In this document: in pieces, positions 11,573 through 25,400 of the stretch
Position numbering within the stretch: the first letter of the stretch is position 1
Layout: every line of letters begins with the position of its first letter
Assembly: GCA_964057225.1 (NCBI GenBank)
Contig: OZ059898.1
Coordinates: 19,693,267-19,757,266 of the forward strand
From: Auanema rhodensis
Taxonomy: Eukaryota; Nematoda; Chromadorea; Rhabditida; Rhabditidae
Length of the DNA stretch: 64,000 nucleotides
Direction: 5' to 3'
The notes under the pieces: model-generated
Database searches by the model: none
What the model was told of the DNA's origin: nothing
The model's input: only the letters and a program-made list of their open reading frames with translations
Position numbers and translations under genes: made by a program

Positions 11573-13326
11573 GAAGCTGCGTCGATCTGTGTTATCAGAT
11601 TTGCGCTAGCTTAAAAATGCACCGAGACATCAACTGATATAAGTTCACACTTATATCCTCGATTTTCACCCTGAAGAATTTATTTTTTCGTTGAATAACA
11701 TTGTCCATCGTCTTTGCCTTGAAAAAAGGAATCTAAAAACATCTACTTTTTGCTAAATTATTCTGAAATTTTTCGAAAAAATTTTTGTCAAAATGTTTTT
11801 GGAAGCAATGTTGAGTGTACATGGAAACTCAACATACACTAATGCATCATTTTTCAAACGATCATAACTAATTTCTGTATTAAACGTTTCTCAATGTAGT
11901 ATAGTGCATTCGATGCGGATTTTTAAGCTGCGTCGATCTGTGTTATCAGATTTGCGCTAGCTTAAAAATGCACCGAGACATCAACTGATATAAGTTCACA
12001 CTTATATCCTCGATTTTCACCCTGAAGAAATAATTTTTTCGTTGAATAACATTGTCCATCGTCTTTGCCTTGAAAAAAAAAATCTAAAAACATCTACTTT
12101 TTGCTAAATTATTTTGAAATTTTTCGAAAAAATTTTTGTCAAAATGTTTTTGGAAGCAATGTTGAGTGTACATGGAAACTCAACATACACTAATGCATCA
12201 TTTTTCAAACAATCATAACTAATTTTTGTATTAACGTTTCTCAATGTAGAATAGTGCATTCGATGCAGTTTTGTAAGCTGCGTCGATCTGTTTGATCAGA
12301 TTTGGGCTAGCTTAAAAATGCACCGAGATATCAACTGATATAAGTTCACACTTATATCCTCGATTTTCACCCTGAAGAATTAATTTTTTCGTTGAATAAC
12401 ATTAGCCATCGTCTTTGCCTTATAAAAAGGAATCTAAAAACATTTACTTTTTGCTAAATTATTTTGAAATTTTTCGAAAAAATTTTTGTCAAAATGTTTT
12501 TGGAAGCAATGTTGAGTGTACATGGAAACTCAACATACACTAATGCATTATTTTTCAAACGATCATAACTAATTTTTGTATTAAGCGTTTCTCAATGTAG
12601 TATAGTGCATTCGATGCGGATTTTTAAGCTGCGTCGATCTGTGTTATCAGATTTGCGCTAGCTTAAAAATGCACCGAGACATCAACTGATATAAGTTCAC
12701 ACTTATATCCTCGATTTTCACCCTGAAGAAATAATTTTTTCGTTGAATAACATTGTCCATCGTCTTTGCCTTGAAAAAAAAAATCTAAAAACATCTACTT
12801 TTTGCTAAATTATTTTGAAATTTTTCGAAAAAATTTTTGTCAAAATGTTTTTGGAAGCAATGTTGAGTGTACATGGAAACTCAACATACACTAATGCATC
12901 ATTTTTCAAACAATCATAACTAATTTTTGTATTAAGCGTTTCTCAATGTAGAATAGTGCATTCGATGCAGTTTTGTAAGCTGCGTCGATCTGTTTGATCA
13001 GATTTGGGCTAGCTTAAAAATGCACCGAGATATCAACTGATATAAGTTCACACTTATATCCTCGATTTTCACCCTGAAGAATTAATTTTTTCGTTGAATA
13101 ACATTGTCCATCGTCTTTGCCTTGAAAAAAGGAATCTAAAAACATCTACTTTTTGCTAAATTATTTTGAAATTTTTCGAAAAAATTTTTGTCAAAATGTT
13201 TTTGGAAGCAATGTTGAGTGTACATGGAAACTCAACATACACTAATGCATCATTTTTCAAACGATCATAACTAATTTCTGTATTAAACGTTACTCAATGT
13301 AGTATAGTGCATTCGATGCGGATTTT
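11573..13326. repeat. Segmental duplication C-P-S-P-E, copy 1
   Basis: Five monomers (starts 11573, 11924, 12274, 12625, 12976) match in class and in private marks the five at 15082-16835. The offset is 3509 bp. Both P copies at 11924 and 15433 lack one base ('tattaacg' instead of 'tattaagcg') and both S copies follow with 'tttgatcag' instead of the usual 'gtgttatcag'. Confidence 0.85.
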
Positions 13327-13677
13327 TAAGCTGCGTCGATCTGTGTTATCAGATTTGCGCTAGCTTAAAAATGCACCGAGACATCAACTGATATAAGTTC
13401 ACACTTATATCCTCGATTTTCACCCTGAAGAATTAATTTTTTCGTTGAATAACGTTGTCCATCGTCTTTGCCTTGAAAAAAGGAATCTAAAAACATCTAC
13501 TTTTTGCTAAATTATTTTGAAATTTTTCGAAAAAATTTTTGTCAAAATGTTTTTGGAAGCAATGTTGAGTGTACATGGAAACTCAACATACACTAATGCA
13601 TCATTTTTCAAACGATCATAACTAATTTTTGTATTAAGCGTTTTTCAATGTAGTATAGTGCATTCGATGCGGATTTT

Positions 13678-15081
13678 TAAGCTGCGTCGATCTGTGTTAT
13701 CAGATTTGCGCTAGCTTAAAAATGCACCGAGACATCAACTGATATAAGTTCACACTTATATCCTCGATTTTCACCCTGAAGAATTTATTTTTTCGTTGAA
13801 TAACATTGTCCATCGTCTTTGCCTTGAAAAAAGGAATCTAAAAACATCTACTTTTTGCTAAATTATTCTGAAATTTTTCGAAAAAATTTTTGTCAAAATG
13901 TTTTTGGAAGCAATGTTGAGTGTACATGGAAACTCAACATACACTAATGCATCATTTTTCAAACGATCATAACTAATTTCTGTATTAAACGTTTCTCAAT
14001 GTAGTATAGTGCATTCGATGCGGATTTTTAAGCTGCGTCGATCTGTGTTATCAGATTTGCGCTAGCTTAAAAATGCACCGAGACATCAACTGATATAAGT
14101 TCACACTTATATCCTCGATTTTCACCCTGAAGAATTGATTTTTTCGTTGAATAACATTGTCCATCGTCTTTGCCTTGAAAAACGAAATCTGAAAACTTCT
14201 ACTTTTTGCTAAATTATTTTGAAATTTTTCGAAAAAATTTTTGTCAAAATGTTTTTGGAAGCAATGTTGAGTGTACATGGAAACTCAACATACACTAATG
14301 CATCATTTTTCAAACGATCATAACTAATTTTTGTATTAAGCGTTTTTCAATGTAGTATAGTGCATTCGATGCGGATTTTTAAGCTGCGTCGATCTGTGTT
14401 ATCAGATTTGCGCTAGCTTAAAAATGCACCGAGACATCAACTGATATAAGTTCACACTTATATCCTCGATTTTCACCCTGAAGAATTTATTTTTTCGTTG
14501 AATAACATTGTCCATCGTCTTTGCCTTGAAAAAAGGAATCTAAAAACATCTACTTTTTGCTAAATTATTCTGAAATTTTTCGAAAAAATTTTTGTCAAAA
14601 TGTTTTTGGAAGCAATGTTGAGTGTACATGGAAACTCAACATACACTAATGCATCATTTTTCAAACGATCATAACTAATTTCTGTATTAAACGTTTCTCA
14701 ATGTAGTATAGTGCATTCGATGCGGATTTTTAAGCTGCGTCGATCTGTGTTATCAGATTTGCGCTAGCTTAAAAATGCACCGAGACATCAACTGATATAA
14801 GTTCACACTTATATCCTCGATTTTCACCCTGAAGAATTGATTTTTTCGTTGAATAACATTGTCCATCGTCTTTGCCTTGAAAAACGAAATCTGAAAACTT
14901 CTACTTTTTGCTAAATTATTTTGAAATTTTTCGAAAAAATTTTTGTCAAAATGTTTTTGGAAGCAATGTTGAGTGTACATGGAAACTCAACATACACTAA
15001 TGCATCATTTTTCAAACGATCATAACTAATTTTTGTATTAAGCGTTTTTCAATGTAGTATAGTGCATTCGATGCGGATTTT
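13678..15081. repeat. C-B dimer, two tandem copies
   Basis: Starts are 13678 C, 14029 B, 14380 C, 14731 B: a 702-bp unit repeated twice, followed by another C at 15082. Both B copies here are chimeric. Their 5' part is B ('cgaaatctgaaaacttc'), but the 3' part is D-like ('gatcataac', 'gtttttc', 'gtagtatag', 'gcggattttt'). The shared chimera shows the dimer was duplicated after the exchange. Confidence 0.85.
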
Positions 15082-16835
15082 TAAGCTGCGTCGATCTGTG
15101 TTATCAGATTTGCGCTAGCTTAAAAATGCACCGAGACATCAACTGATATAAGTTCACACTTATATCCTCGATTTTCACCCTGAAGAATTTATTTTTTCGT
15201 TGAATAACATTGTCCATCGTCTTTGCCTTGAAAAAAGGAATCTAAAAACATCTACTTTTTGCTAAATTATTCTGAAATTTTTCGAAAAAATTTTTGTCAA
15301 AATGTTTTTGGAAGCAATGTTGAGTGTACATGGAAACTCAACATACACTAATGCATCATTTTTCAAACGATCATAACTAATTTCTGTATTAAACGTTTCT
15401 CAATGTAGTATAGTGCATTCGATGCGGATTTTTAAGCTGCGTCGATCTGTGTTATCAGATTTGCGCTAGCTTAAAAATGCACCGAGACATCAACTGATAT
15501 AAGTTCACACTTATATCCTCGATTTTCACCCTGAAGAAATAATTTTTTCGTTGAATAACATTGTCCATCGTCTTTGCCTTGAAAAAAAAAATCTAAAAAC
15601 ATCTACTTTTTGCTAAATTATTTTGAAATTTTTCGAAAAAATTTTTGTCAAAATGTTTTTGGAAGCAATGTTGAGTGTACATGGAAACTCAACATACACT
15701 AATGCATCATTTTTCAAACAATCATAACTAATTTTTGTATTAACGTTTCTCAATGTAGAATAGTGCATTCGATGCAGTTTTGTAAGCTGCGTCGATCTGT
15801 TTGATCAGATTTGGGCTAGCTTAAAAATGCACCGAGATATCAACTGATATAAGTTCACACTTATATCCTCGATTTTCACCCTGAAGAATTAATTTTTTCG
15901 TTGAATAACATTAGCCATCGTCTTTGCCTTATAAAAAGGAATCTAAAAACATTTACTTTTTGCTAAATTATTTTGAAATTTTTCGAAAAAATTTTTGTCA
16001 AAATGTTTTTGGAAGCAATGTTGAGTGTACATGGAAACTCAACATACACTAATGCATTATTTTTCAAACGATCATAACTAATTTTTGTATTAAGCGTTTC
16101 TCAATGTAGTATAGTGCATTCGATGCGGATTTTTAAGCTGCGTCGATCTGTGTTATCAGATTTGCGCTAGCTTAAAAATGCACCGAGACATCAACTGATA
16201 TAAGTTCACACTTATATCCTCGATTTTCACCCTGAAGAAATAATTTTTTCGTTGAATAACATTGTCCATCGTCTTTGCCTTGAAAAAAAAAATCTAAAAA
16301 CATCTACTTTTTGCTAAATTATTTTGGAATTTTTCGAAAAAATTTTTGTCAAAATGTTTTTGGAAGCAATGTTGAGTGTACATGGAAACTCAACATACAC
16401 TAATGCATCATTTTTCAAACAATCATAACTAATTTTTGTATTAAGCGTTTCTCAATGTAGAATAGTGCATTCGATGCAGTTTTGTAAGCTGCGTCGATCT
16501 GTTTGATCAGATTTGGGCTAGCTTAAAAATGCACCGAGATATCAACTGATATAAGTTCACACTTATATCCTCGATTTTCACCCTGAAGAATTAGTTTTTT
16601 CGTTGAATAACATTGTCCATCGTCTTTGCCTTGAAAAAAGGAATCTAAAAACATCTACTTTTTGCTAAATTATTTTGAAGTTTTTCGAAAAAATTTTTGT
16701 CAAAATGTTTTTGGAAGCAATGTTGAGTGTACATGGAAACTCAACATACACTAATGCATCATTTTTCAAACGATCATAACTAATTTCTGTATTAAACGTT
16801 TCTCAATGTAGTATAGTGCATTCGATGCGGATTTT
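15082..16835. repeat. Segmental duplication C-P-S-P-E, copy 2
   Basis: Starts are 15082, 15433, 15783, 16134 and 16485. It repeats 11573-13326 in order and shares the 1-bp deletion in the first P. It has since gained private changes: 'ttttggaat' in the P at 16134, and 'aattagtt' and 'ttttgaagt' in the E at 16485. Confidence 0.85.
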
Positions 16836-19288
16836 TAAGCTGCGTCGATCTGTGTTATCAGATTTGCGCTAGCTTAAAAATGCACCGAGACATCAACTGA
16901 TATAAGTTCACACTTATATCCTCGATTTTCACCCTGAAGAATTGATTTTTTCGTTGAATAACATTGTCCATCGTCTTTGCCTTGAAAAACGAAATCTGAA
17001 AACTTCTACTTTTTGCTAAATTATTTTGAAATTTTTCGAAAAAATTTTTGTCAAAATGTTTTTGGAAGCAATGTTGAGTGTACATGGAAACTCAACATAC
17101 ACTAATGCATCATTTTTCAAACGATCACAACTAATTTTTGTATAAAGCGTTTCTCAATGTCGTATAGTGCATTCGATGCAGATTTGTAAGCTGCGTCGAT
17201 CTGTGTTATCAGATTTGCGCTAGCTTAAAAATGCACCGAGATATCAACTGATATAAGTTCACACTTATATCCTCGATTTTCACCCTGAAGAATTGATTTT
17301 TTCGTTGAATAACATTGTCCATCGTCTTTGCCTTGAAAAACGAAATCTGAAAACTTCTACTTTTTGCTAAATTATTTTGAAATTTTTCGAAAAAATTTTT
17401 GTCAAAATGTTTTTGGAAGCAATGTTGAGTGTACATGGAAACTCAACATACACTAATGCATCATTTTTCAAACGATCACAACTAATTTTTGTATTAACGT
17501 TTCTCAATGTAGAATAGTGCATTCGATGCAGTTTTGTAAGCTGCGTCGATCTGTTTGATCAGATTTGGGCTAGCTTAAAAATGCACCGAGATATCAACTG
17601 ATATAAGTTCACACTTATATCCTCGATTTTCACCCTGAAGAATTAATTTTTTCGTTGAATAACATTGTCCATCGTCTTTGCCTTGAAAAAAGGAATCTAA
17701 AAACATCTACTTTTTGCTAAATTATTTTGAAATTTTTCGAAAAAATTTTTGTCAAAATGTTTTTGGAAGCAATGTTGAGTGTACATGGAAACTCAACATA
17801 CACTAATGCATCATTTTTCAAACGATCATAACTAATTTCTGTATTAAACGTTTCTCAATGTATAGTGCATTCGATGCGAATTTTTAAGCTGCGTCGATCT
17901 GTGTTATCAGATTTGCGCTAGCTTAAAAATGCACCGAGACATCAACTGATATAAGTTCACACTTATATCCTCGATTTTCACCCTGAAGAATTAATTTTTT
18001 CGTTGAATAACGTTGTCCATCGTCTTTGCCTTGAAAAAAGGAATCTAAAAACATCTACTTTTTGCTAAATTATTTCGAAATTTTTCGAAAAAATTTTTGT
18101 CAAAATGTTTTTGGAAGCAATGTTGAGTGTACATGGAAACTCAACATACACTAATGCATCATTTTTCAAACGATCATAACTAATTTTTGTATTAAGCGTT
18201 TTTCAATGTAGTATAGTGCATTCGATGCGGATTTTTAAGCTGCGTCGATCTGTGTTATCAGATTTGCGCTAGCTTAAAAATGCACCGAGACATCAACTGA
18301 TATAAGTTCACACTTATATCCTCGATTTTCACCCTGAAGAATTTATTTTTTCGTTGAATAACATTGTCCATCGTCTTTGCCTTAAAAAAAGGAATCTAAA
18401 AACATCTACTTTTTGCTAAATTATTCTGAAATTTTTCGAAAAAATTTTTGTCAAAATGTTTTTGGAAGCAATGTTGAGTGTACATGGAAACTCAACATAC
18501 ACTAATGCATCATTTTTCAAACGATCATAACTAATTTCTGTATTAAACGTTTCTCAATGTAGTATAGTGCATTCGATGCGGATTTTTAAGCTGCGTCGAT
18601 CTGTGTTATCAGATTTGCGCTAGCTTAAAAATGCACCGAGACATCAACTGATATAAGTTCACACTTATATCCTCGATTTTCACCCTGAAGAATTGATTTT
18701 TTCGTTGAATAACATTGTCCATCGTCTTTGCCTTGAAAAACGAAATCTGAAAACTTCTACTTTTTGCTAAATTATTTTGAAATTTTTCGAAAAAATTTTT
18801 GTCAAAATGTTTTTGGAAGCAATGTTGAGTGTACATGGAAACTCAACATACACTAATGCATCATTTTTCAAACGATCACAACTAATTTTTGTATAAAGCG
18901 TTTCTCAATGTCGTATAGTGCATTCGATGCAGATTTGTAAACTGCGTCGATCTGTGTTATCAGATTTGCGCTAGCTTAAAAATGCACCGAGATATCAACT
19001 GATATAAGTTCACACTTATATCCTCGATTTTCACCCTGAAGAATTGATTTTTTCGTTGAATAACATTGTCCATCGTCTTTGCCTTGAAAAACGAAATCTG
19101 AAAACTTCTACTTTTTGCTAAATTATTTTGAAATTTTTCGAAAAAATTTTTGTCAAAATGTTTTTGGAAGCAATGTTGAGTGTACATGGAAACTCAACAT
19201 ACACTAATGCATTATTTTTCAAACGATCATAACTAATTTTTGTATTAAGCGTTTCTCAATGTAGTATAGTGCATTCGATGCGGATTTT

Positions 19289-21394
19289 TAAGCTGCGTCG
19301 ATCTGTGTTATCAGATTTGCGCTAGCTTAAAAATGCACCGAGACATCAACTGATATAAGTTCACACTTATATCCTCGATTTTCACCCTGAAGAAATAATT
19401 TTTTCGTTGAATAACATTGTCCATCGTCTTTGCCTTGAAAAAAAAAATCTAAAAACATCTACTTTTTGCTAAATTATTTTGAAATTTTTCGAAAAAATTT
19501 TTGTCAAAATGTTTTTGGAAGCAATGTTGAGTGTACATGGAAACTCAACATACACTAATGCATCATTTTTCAAACAATCATAACTAATTTTTGTATTAAG
19601 CGTTTCTCAATGTAGAATAGTGCATTCGATGCAGTTTTGTAAGCTGCGTCGATCTGTTTGATCAGATTTGGGCTAGCTTAAAAATGCACCGAGATATCAA
19701 CTGATACAAGTTCACACTTATATCCTCGATTTTCACCCAGAAGAATTAATTTTTTCGTTGAATAACATTGTCCATCGTCTTTGCCTTGAAAAAAGAAATC
19801 TAAAAACATTTACTTTTTGCTAAATTATTTTGAAATTTTTCGAAAAAATTTTTGTCAAAATGTTTTTGGAAGCAATGTTGAGTGTACATGGAAACTCAAC
19901 ATACACTATTGCATCATTTTTCAAACGATCATAACTAATTTTTGTATTAAGCGTTTCTCAATGTAGTATAGTGCATTCGATGCGGATTTTTAAGCTGCGT
20001 CGATCTGTGTTATCAGATTTGCGCTAGCTTAAAAATGCACCGAGACATCAACTGATATAAGTTCACACTTATATCCTCGATTTTCACCCTGAAGAATTAA
20101 TTTTTTCGTTGAATAACGTTGTCCATCGTCTTTGCCTTGAAAAAAGGAATCTAAAAACATCTACTTTCTGCTAAATTATTTCGAAATTTTTCGAAAAAAT
20201 TTTTGTCAAAATGTTTTTGGAAGCAATGTTGAGTGTACATGGAAACTCAACATACACTAATGCATTATTTTTCAAACGATCATAACTAATTTTTGTATTA
20301 AGCGTTTCTCAATGTAGTATAGTGCATTCGATGCGAATTTTTAAGCTGCGTCGATCTGTGTTATCAGATTTGCGCTAGCTTAAAAATGCACCGAGACATC
20401 AACTGATATAAGTTCACACTTATATCCTCGATTTTCACCCTGAAGAATTAATTTTTTCGTTGAATAACGTTGTCCATCGTCTTTGCCTTGAAAAAAGGAA
20501 TCTAAAAACATCTACTTTTTGCTAAATTATTTCGAAATTTTTCGAAAAAATTTTTGTCAAAATGTTTTTGGAAGCAATGTTGAGTGTACATGGAAACTCA
20601 ACATACACTAATGCATCATTTTTCAAACGATCACAACTAATTTTTGTATAAAGCGTTTCTCAATGTCGTATAGTGCATTCGATGCAGATTTGTAAGCTGC
20701 GTCGATCTGTGTTATCAGATTTGCGCTAGCTTAAAAATGCACCGAGATATCAACTGATATAAGTTCACACTTATATCCTCGATTTTCACCCTGAAGAATT
20801 AATTTTTTCGTTGAATAACATTAGCCATCGTCTTTGCCTTATAAAAAGGAATCTAAAAACATTTACTTTTTGCTAAATTATTTTGAAATTTTTCGAAAAA
20901 ATTTTTGTCAAAATGTTTTTGGAAGCAATGTTGAGTGTACATGGAAACTCAACATACACTAATGCATTATTTTTCAAACGATCATAACTAATTTTTGTAT
21001 TAAGCGTTTCTCAATGTAGTATAGTGCATTCGATGCGGATTTTTAAGCTGCGTCGATCTGTGTTATCAGATTTGCGCTAGCTTAAAAATGCACCGAGACA
21101 TCAACTGATATAAGTTCACACTTATATCCTCGATTTTCACCCTGAAGAAATAATTTTTTCGTTGAATAACATTGTCCATCGTCTTTGCCTTGAAAAAAAA
21201 AATCTAAAAACATCTACTTTTTGCTAAATTATTTTGAAATTTTTCGAAAAAATTTTTGTCAAAATGTTTTTGGAAGCAATGTTGAGTGTACATGGAAACT
21301 CAACATACACTAATGCATCATTTTTCAAACGATCATAACTAATTTTTGTATTAAGCGTTTATCAATGTAGTATAGTGCATTCGATGCGGATTTT
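19289..21394. repeat. P-W0-D-D/B-S-P module, copy 2
   Basis: Starts are 19289 P, 19640 W0, 19991 D, 20342 D with a B-type 3' end, 20693 S and 21044 P. Order and the internal D/B chimera match 5266-7370 at an offset of 14023 bp. Differences include 'cccagaag' in W0 and 'ctttctgct' with 'gcattattt' in the D at 19991. The last P ends with 'gatcataac', 'gtttatc' and 'gtagtatag', not the normal P ending. Confidence 0.87.
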
Positions 21395-22447
21395 TAAGCT
21401 GCGTCGATCTGTGTTATCAGATTTGCGCTAGCTTAAAAATGCACCGAGATATCAACTGATACAAGTTCACACTTATATCCTCGATTTTCACCCTGAAGAA
21501 TTAATTTTTTCGTTGAATAACATTAGCCATCGTCTTTGCCTTATAAAAAGGAATCTAAAAACATTTACTTTTTGCTAAATTATTTTGAAATTTTTCGAAA
21601 AAATTTTTGTCAAAATGTTTTTGGAAGCAATGTTGAGTGTACATGGAAACTCAACATACACTAATGCATCATTTTTCAAACGATCATAACTAATTTTTGT
21701 ATTAAGCGTTTTTCAATGTAGTATAGTGCATTCGATGCGGATTTTTAAGCTGCGTCGATCTGTGTTATCAGATTTGCGCTAGCTTAAAAATGCACCGAGA
21801 TATCAACTGATACAAGTTCACACTTATATCCTCGATTTTCACCCTGAAGAAATAATTTTTTCGTTGAATAACATTGTCCATCGTCTTTGCCTTGAAAAAA
21901 AAAATCTAAAAACATCTACTTTTTGCTAAATTATTTTGAAATTTTTCGAAAAAATTTTTGTCAAAATGTTTTTGGAAGCAATGTTGAGTGTACATGGAAA
22001 CTCAACATACACTAATGCATCATTTTTCAAACAATCATAACTAATTTTTGTATTAAGCGTTTCTCAATGTAGAATAGTGCATTCGATGCAGTTTTGTAAG
22101 CTGCGTCGATCTGTTTGATCAGATTTGGGCTAGCTTAAAAATGCACCGAGATATCAACTGATACAAGTTCACACTTATATCCTCGATTTTCACCCTGAAG
22201 AAATAATTTTTTCGTTGAATAACATTGTCCATCGTCTTTGCCTTGAAAAAAAAAATCTAAAAACATCTACTTTTTGCTAAATTATTTTGAAATTTTTCGA
22301 AAAAATTTTTGTCAAAATGTTTTTGGAAGCAATGTTGAGTGTACATGGAAACTCAACATACACTAATGCATCATTTTTCAAACAATCATAACTAATTTTT
22401 GTATTAAGAGTTTCTCAATGTAGTATAGTGCATTCGATGCGGATTTT
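21395..22447. repeat. Transition monomers into the V-W dimer domain
   Basis: Starts are 21395 (S with 'gatacaag'), 21746 (V-like with P-type 3' end 'gcagttttg') and 22097 ('tttgatcag', 'gatacaag', 'gaaataatt', private 'tattaagag'). All three carry the 'gatacaag' variant typical of V and W, joined to bodies of other classes. They therefore look like exchange products at the edge of the dimer domain. Confidence 0.85.
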
Positions 22448-25400
22448 TAAGCTGCGTCGATCTGTGTTATCAGATTTGCGCTAGCTTAAAAATGCACCGA
22501 GACATCAACTGATACAAGTTCACACTTATATCCTCGATTTTCACCCAAAAGAATTAATTTTTTCGTTGAATAACATCGTCCATCGTCTTTGCCTTGAAAA
22601 AAGAAATCTAAAAACATTTACTTCTTGCTAAATTATTTTGAAATTTTTCGAAAAAATTTTTGTCAAAATGTTTTTGGAAGCAATGTTGAGTGTACATGGA
22701 AACTCAACATACACTATTGCATCATTTTTCAAACGATCATAACTAATTTTTGTATTAAGCGTTTCTCAATGTAGTATAGTGCATTCGATGCGGATTTTTA
22801 AGCTGCGTCGATCTGTGTTATCAGATTTGCGCTAGCTTAAAAATGCACCGAGATATCAACTGATACAAGTTCACACATATATCCTCGATTTTCACCCTGA
22901 AGAAATAATTTTTTCGTTGAATAACATTGTCCATCGTCTTTGCCTTGAAAAAAAAAATCTAAAAACATCTACTTTTTGCTAAATTATTTTGAAATTTTTC
23001 GAAAAAATTTTTGTCAAAATGTTTTTGGAAGCAATGTTGAGTGTACATGGAAACTCAACATACACTAATGCATCATTTTTCAAACAATCATAACTAATTT
23101 TTGTATTAAGCGTTTCTCAATGTAGAATAGTGCATTCGATGCGGATTTTTAAGCTGCGTCGATCTGTGTTATCAGATTTGCGCTAGCTTAAAAATGCACC
23201 GAGATATCAACTGATACAAGTTCACACTTATATCCTCGATTTTCACCCAAAAGAATTAATTTTTTCGTTGAATAACATTGTCCATCGTCTTTGCCTTGAA
23301 AAAAGAAATCTAAAAACATTTACTTCTTGCTAAATTATTTTGAAATTTTTCGAAAAAATTTTTGTCAAAATGTTTTTGGAAGCAATGTTGAGTGTACATG
23401 GAAACTCAACATACACTAATGCATCATTTTTCAAACAATCATAACTAATTTTTGTATTAAGCGTTTCTCAATGTAGAATAGTGCATTCGATGCGGATTTT
23501 TAAGCTGCGTCGATCTGTGTTATCAGATTTGCGCTAGCTTAAAAATGCACCGAGATATCAACTGATACAAGTTCACACTTATATCCTCGATTTTCACCCA
23601 AAAGAATTAATTTTTTCGTTGAATAACATTGTCCATCGTCTTTGCCTTGAAAAAAGAAATCTAAAAACATTTACTTCTTGCTAAATTATTTTGAAATTTT
23701 TCGAAAAAATTTTTGTCAAAATGTTTTTGGAAGCAATGTTGAGTGTACATGGAAACTCAACATACACTAATGCATCATTTTTCAAACAATCATAACTAAT
23801 TTTTGTATTAAGCGTTTCTCAATGTAGAATAGTGCATTCGATGCGGATTTTTAAGCTGCGTCGATCTGTGTTATCAGATTTGCGCTAGCTTAAAAATGCA
23901 CCGAGATATCAACTGATACAAGTTCACACTTATATCCTCGATTTTCACCCAAAAGAATTAATTTTTTCGTTGAATAACATTGTCCATCGTCTTTGCCTTG
24001 AAAAAAGAAATCTAAAAACATTTACTTCTTGCTAAATTATTTTGAAATTTTTCGAAAAAATTTTTGTCAAAATGTTTTTGGAAGCAATGTTGAGTGTACA
24101 TGGAAACTCAACATACACTATTGCATCATTTTTCAAACGATCATAACTAATTTTTGTATTAAGCGTTTTTCAATGTAGTATAGTGCATTCGATGCGGATT
24201 TTTAAGCTGCGTCGATCTGTGTTATCAGATTTGCGCTAGCTTAAAAATGCACCGAGATATCAACTGATACAAGTTCACACTTATATCCTCGATTTTCACC
24301 CTGAAGAAATAATTTTTTCGTTGAATAACATTGTCCATCGTCTTTGCCTTGAAAAAAAAAATCTAAAAACATCTACTTTTTGCTAAATTATTTTGAAATT
24401 TTTCGAAAAAATTTTTGTCAAAATGTTTTTGGAAGCAATGTTGAGTGTACATGGAAACTCAACATACACTAATGCATCATTTTTCAAACAATCATAACTA
24501 ATTTTTGTATTAAGCGTTTCTCAATGTAGTATAGTGCATTCGATGCGGATTTTTAAGCTGCGTCGATCTGTGTTATCAGATTTGCGCTAGCTTAAAAATG
24601 CACCGAGACATCAACTGATACAAGTTCACACTTATATCCTCGATTTTCACCCAAAAGAATTAATTTTTTCGTTGAATAACATTGTCCATCGTCTTTGCCT
24701 TGAAAAAAGAAATCTAAAAACATTTACTTCATGCTAAATTATTTTGAAATTTTTCGAAAAAATTTTTGTCAAAATGTTTTTGGAAGCAATGTTGAGTGTA
24801 CATGGAAACTCAACATACACTATTGCATCATTTTTCAAACGATCATAACTAATTTTTGTATTAAGCGTTTCTCAATGTAGTATAGTGCATTCGATGCGGA
24901 TTTTTAAGCTGCGTCGATCTGTGTTATCAGATTTGCGCTAGCTTAAAAATGCACCGAGATATCAACTGATACAAGTTCACACTTATATCCTCGATTTTCA
25001 CCCTGAAGAAATAATTTTTTCGTTGAATAACATTGTCCATCGTCTTTGCCTTGAAAAAAAAAATCTAAAAACATCTACTTTTTGCTAAATTATTTTGAAA
25101 TTTTTCGAAAAAATTTTTGTCAAAATGTTTTTGGAAGCAATGTTGAGTGTACATGGAAACTCAACATACACTAATGCATCATTTTTCAAACAATCATAAC
25201 TAATTTTTGTATTAAGCGTTTCTCAATGTAGAATAGTGCATTCGATGCGGATTTTTAAGCTGCGTCGATCTGTGTTATCAGATTTGCGCTAGCTTAAAAA
25301 TGCACCGAGATATCAACTGATACAAGTTCACACTTATATCCTCGATTTTCACCCAAAAGAATTAATTTTTTCGTTGAATAACATTGTCCATCGTCTTTGC

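Larger units (their letters stand above)
7371..19288. repeat. Pentamer-based mosaic domain E-D-C-B-S
   Basis: Two near-complete pentamers open the block: 7371 E, 7719 D, 8070 C, 8421 B, 8772 S (1751 bp), and 9122 E, 9470 D, 9821 C/B, 10172 B, 10523 S (1752 bp). Then come 10874 E, 11222 D, 11573 C, 11924 P, 12274 S, 12625 P; 12976 E, 13327 D, 13678 C, 14029 B; 14380 C, 14731 B; 15082 C, 15433 P, 15783 S, 16134 P; 16485 E, 16836 B, 17187 B; 17537 E, 17885 D, 18236 C, 18587 B, 18938 B. The E-D-C order is kept while the rest of the unit is rearranged by whole-monomer loss, gain or substitution. The E copy at 10874 has a G-type 5' end ('gtgttatcag'). The next monomer after 18587 begins 'taaactgcg'. 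Confidence 0.85.
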
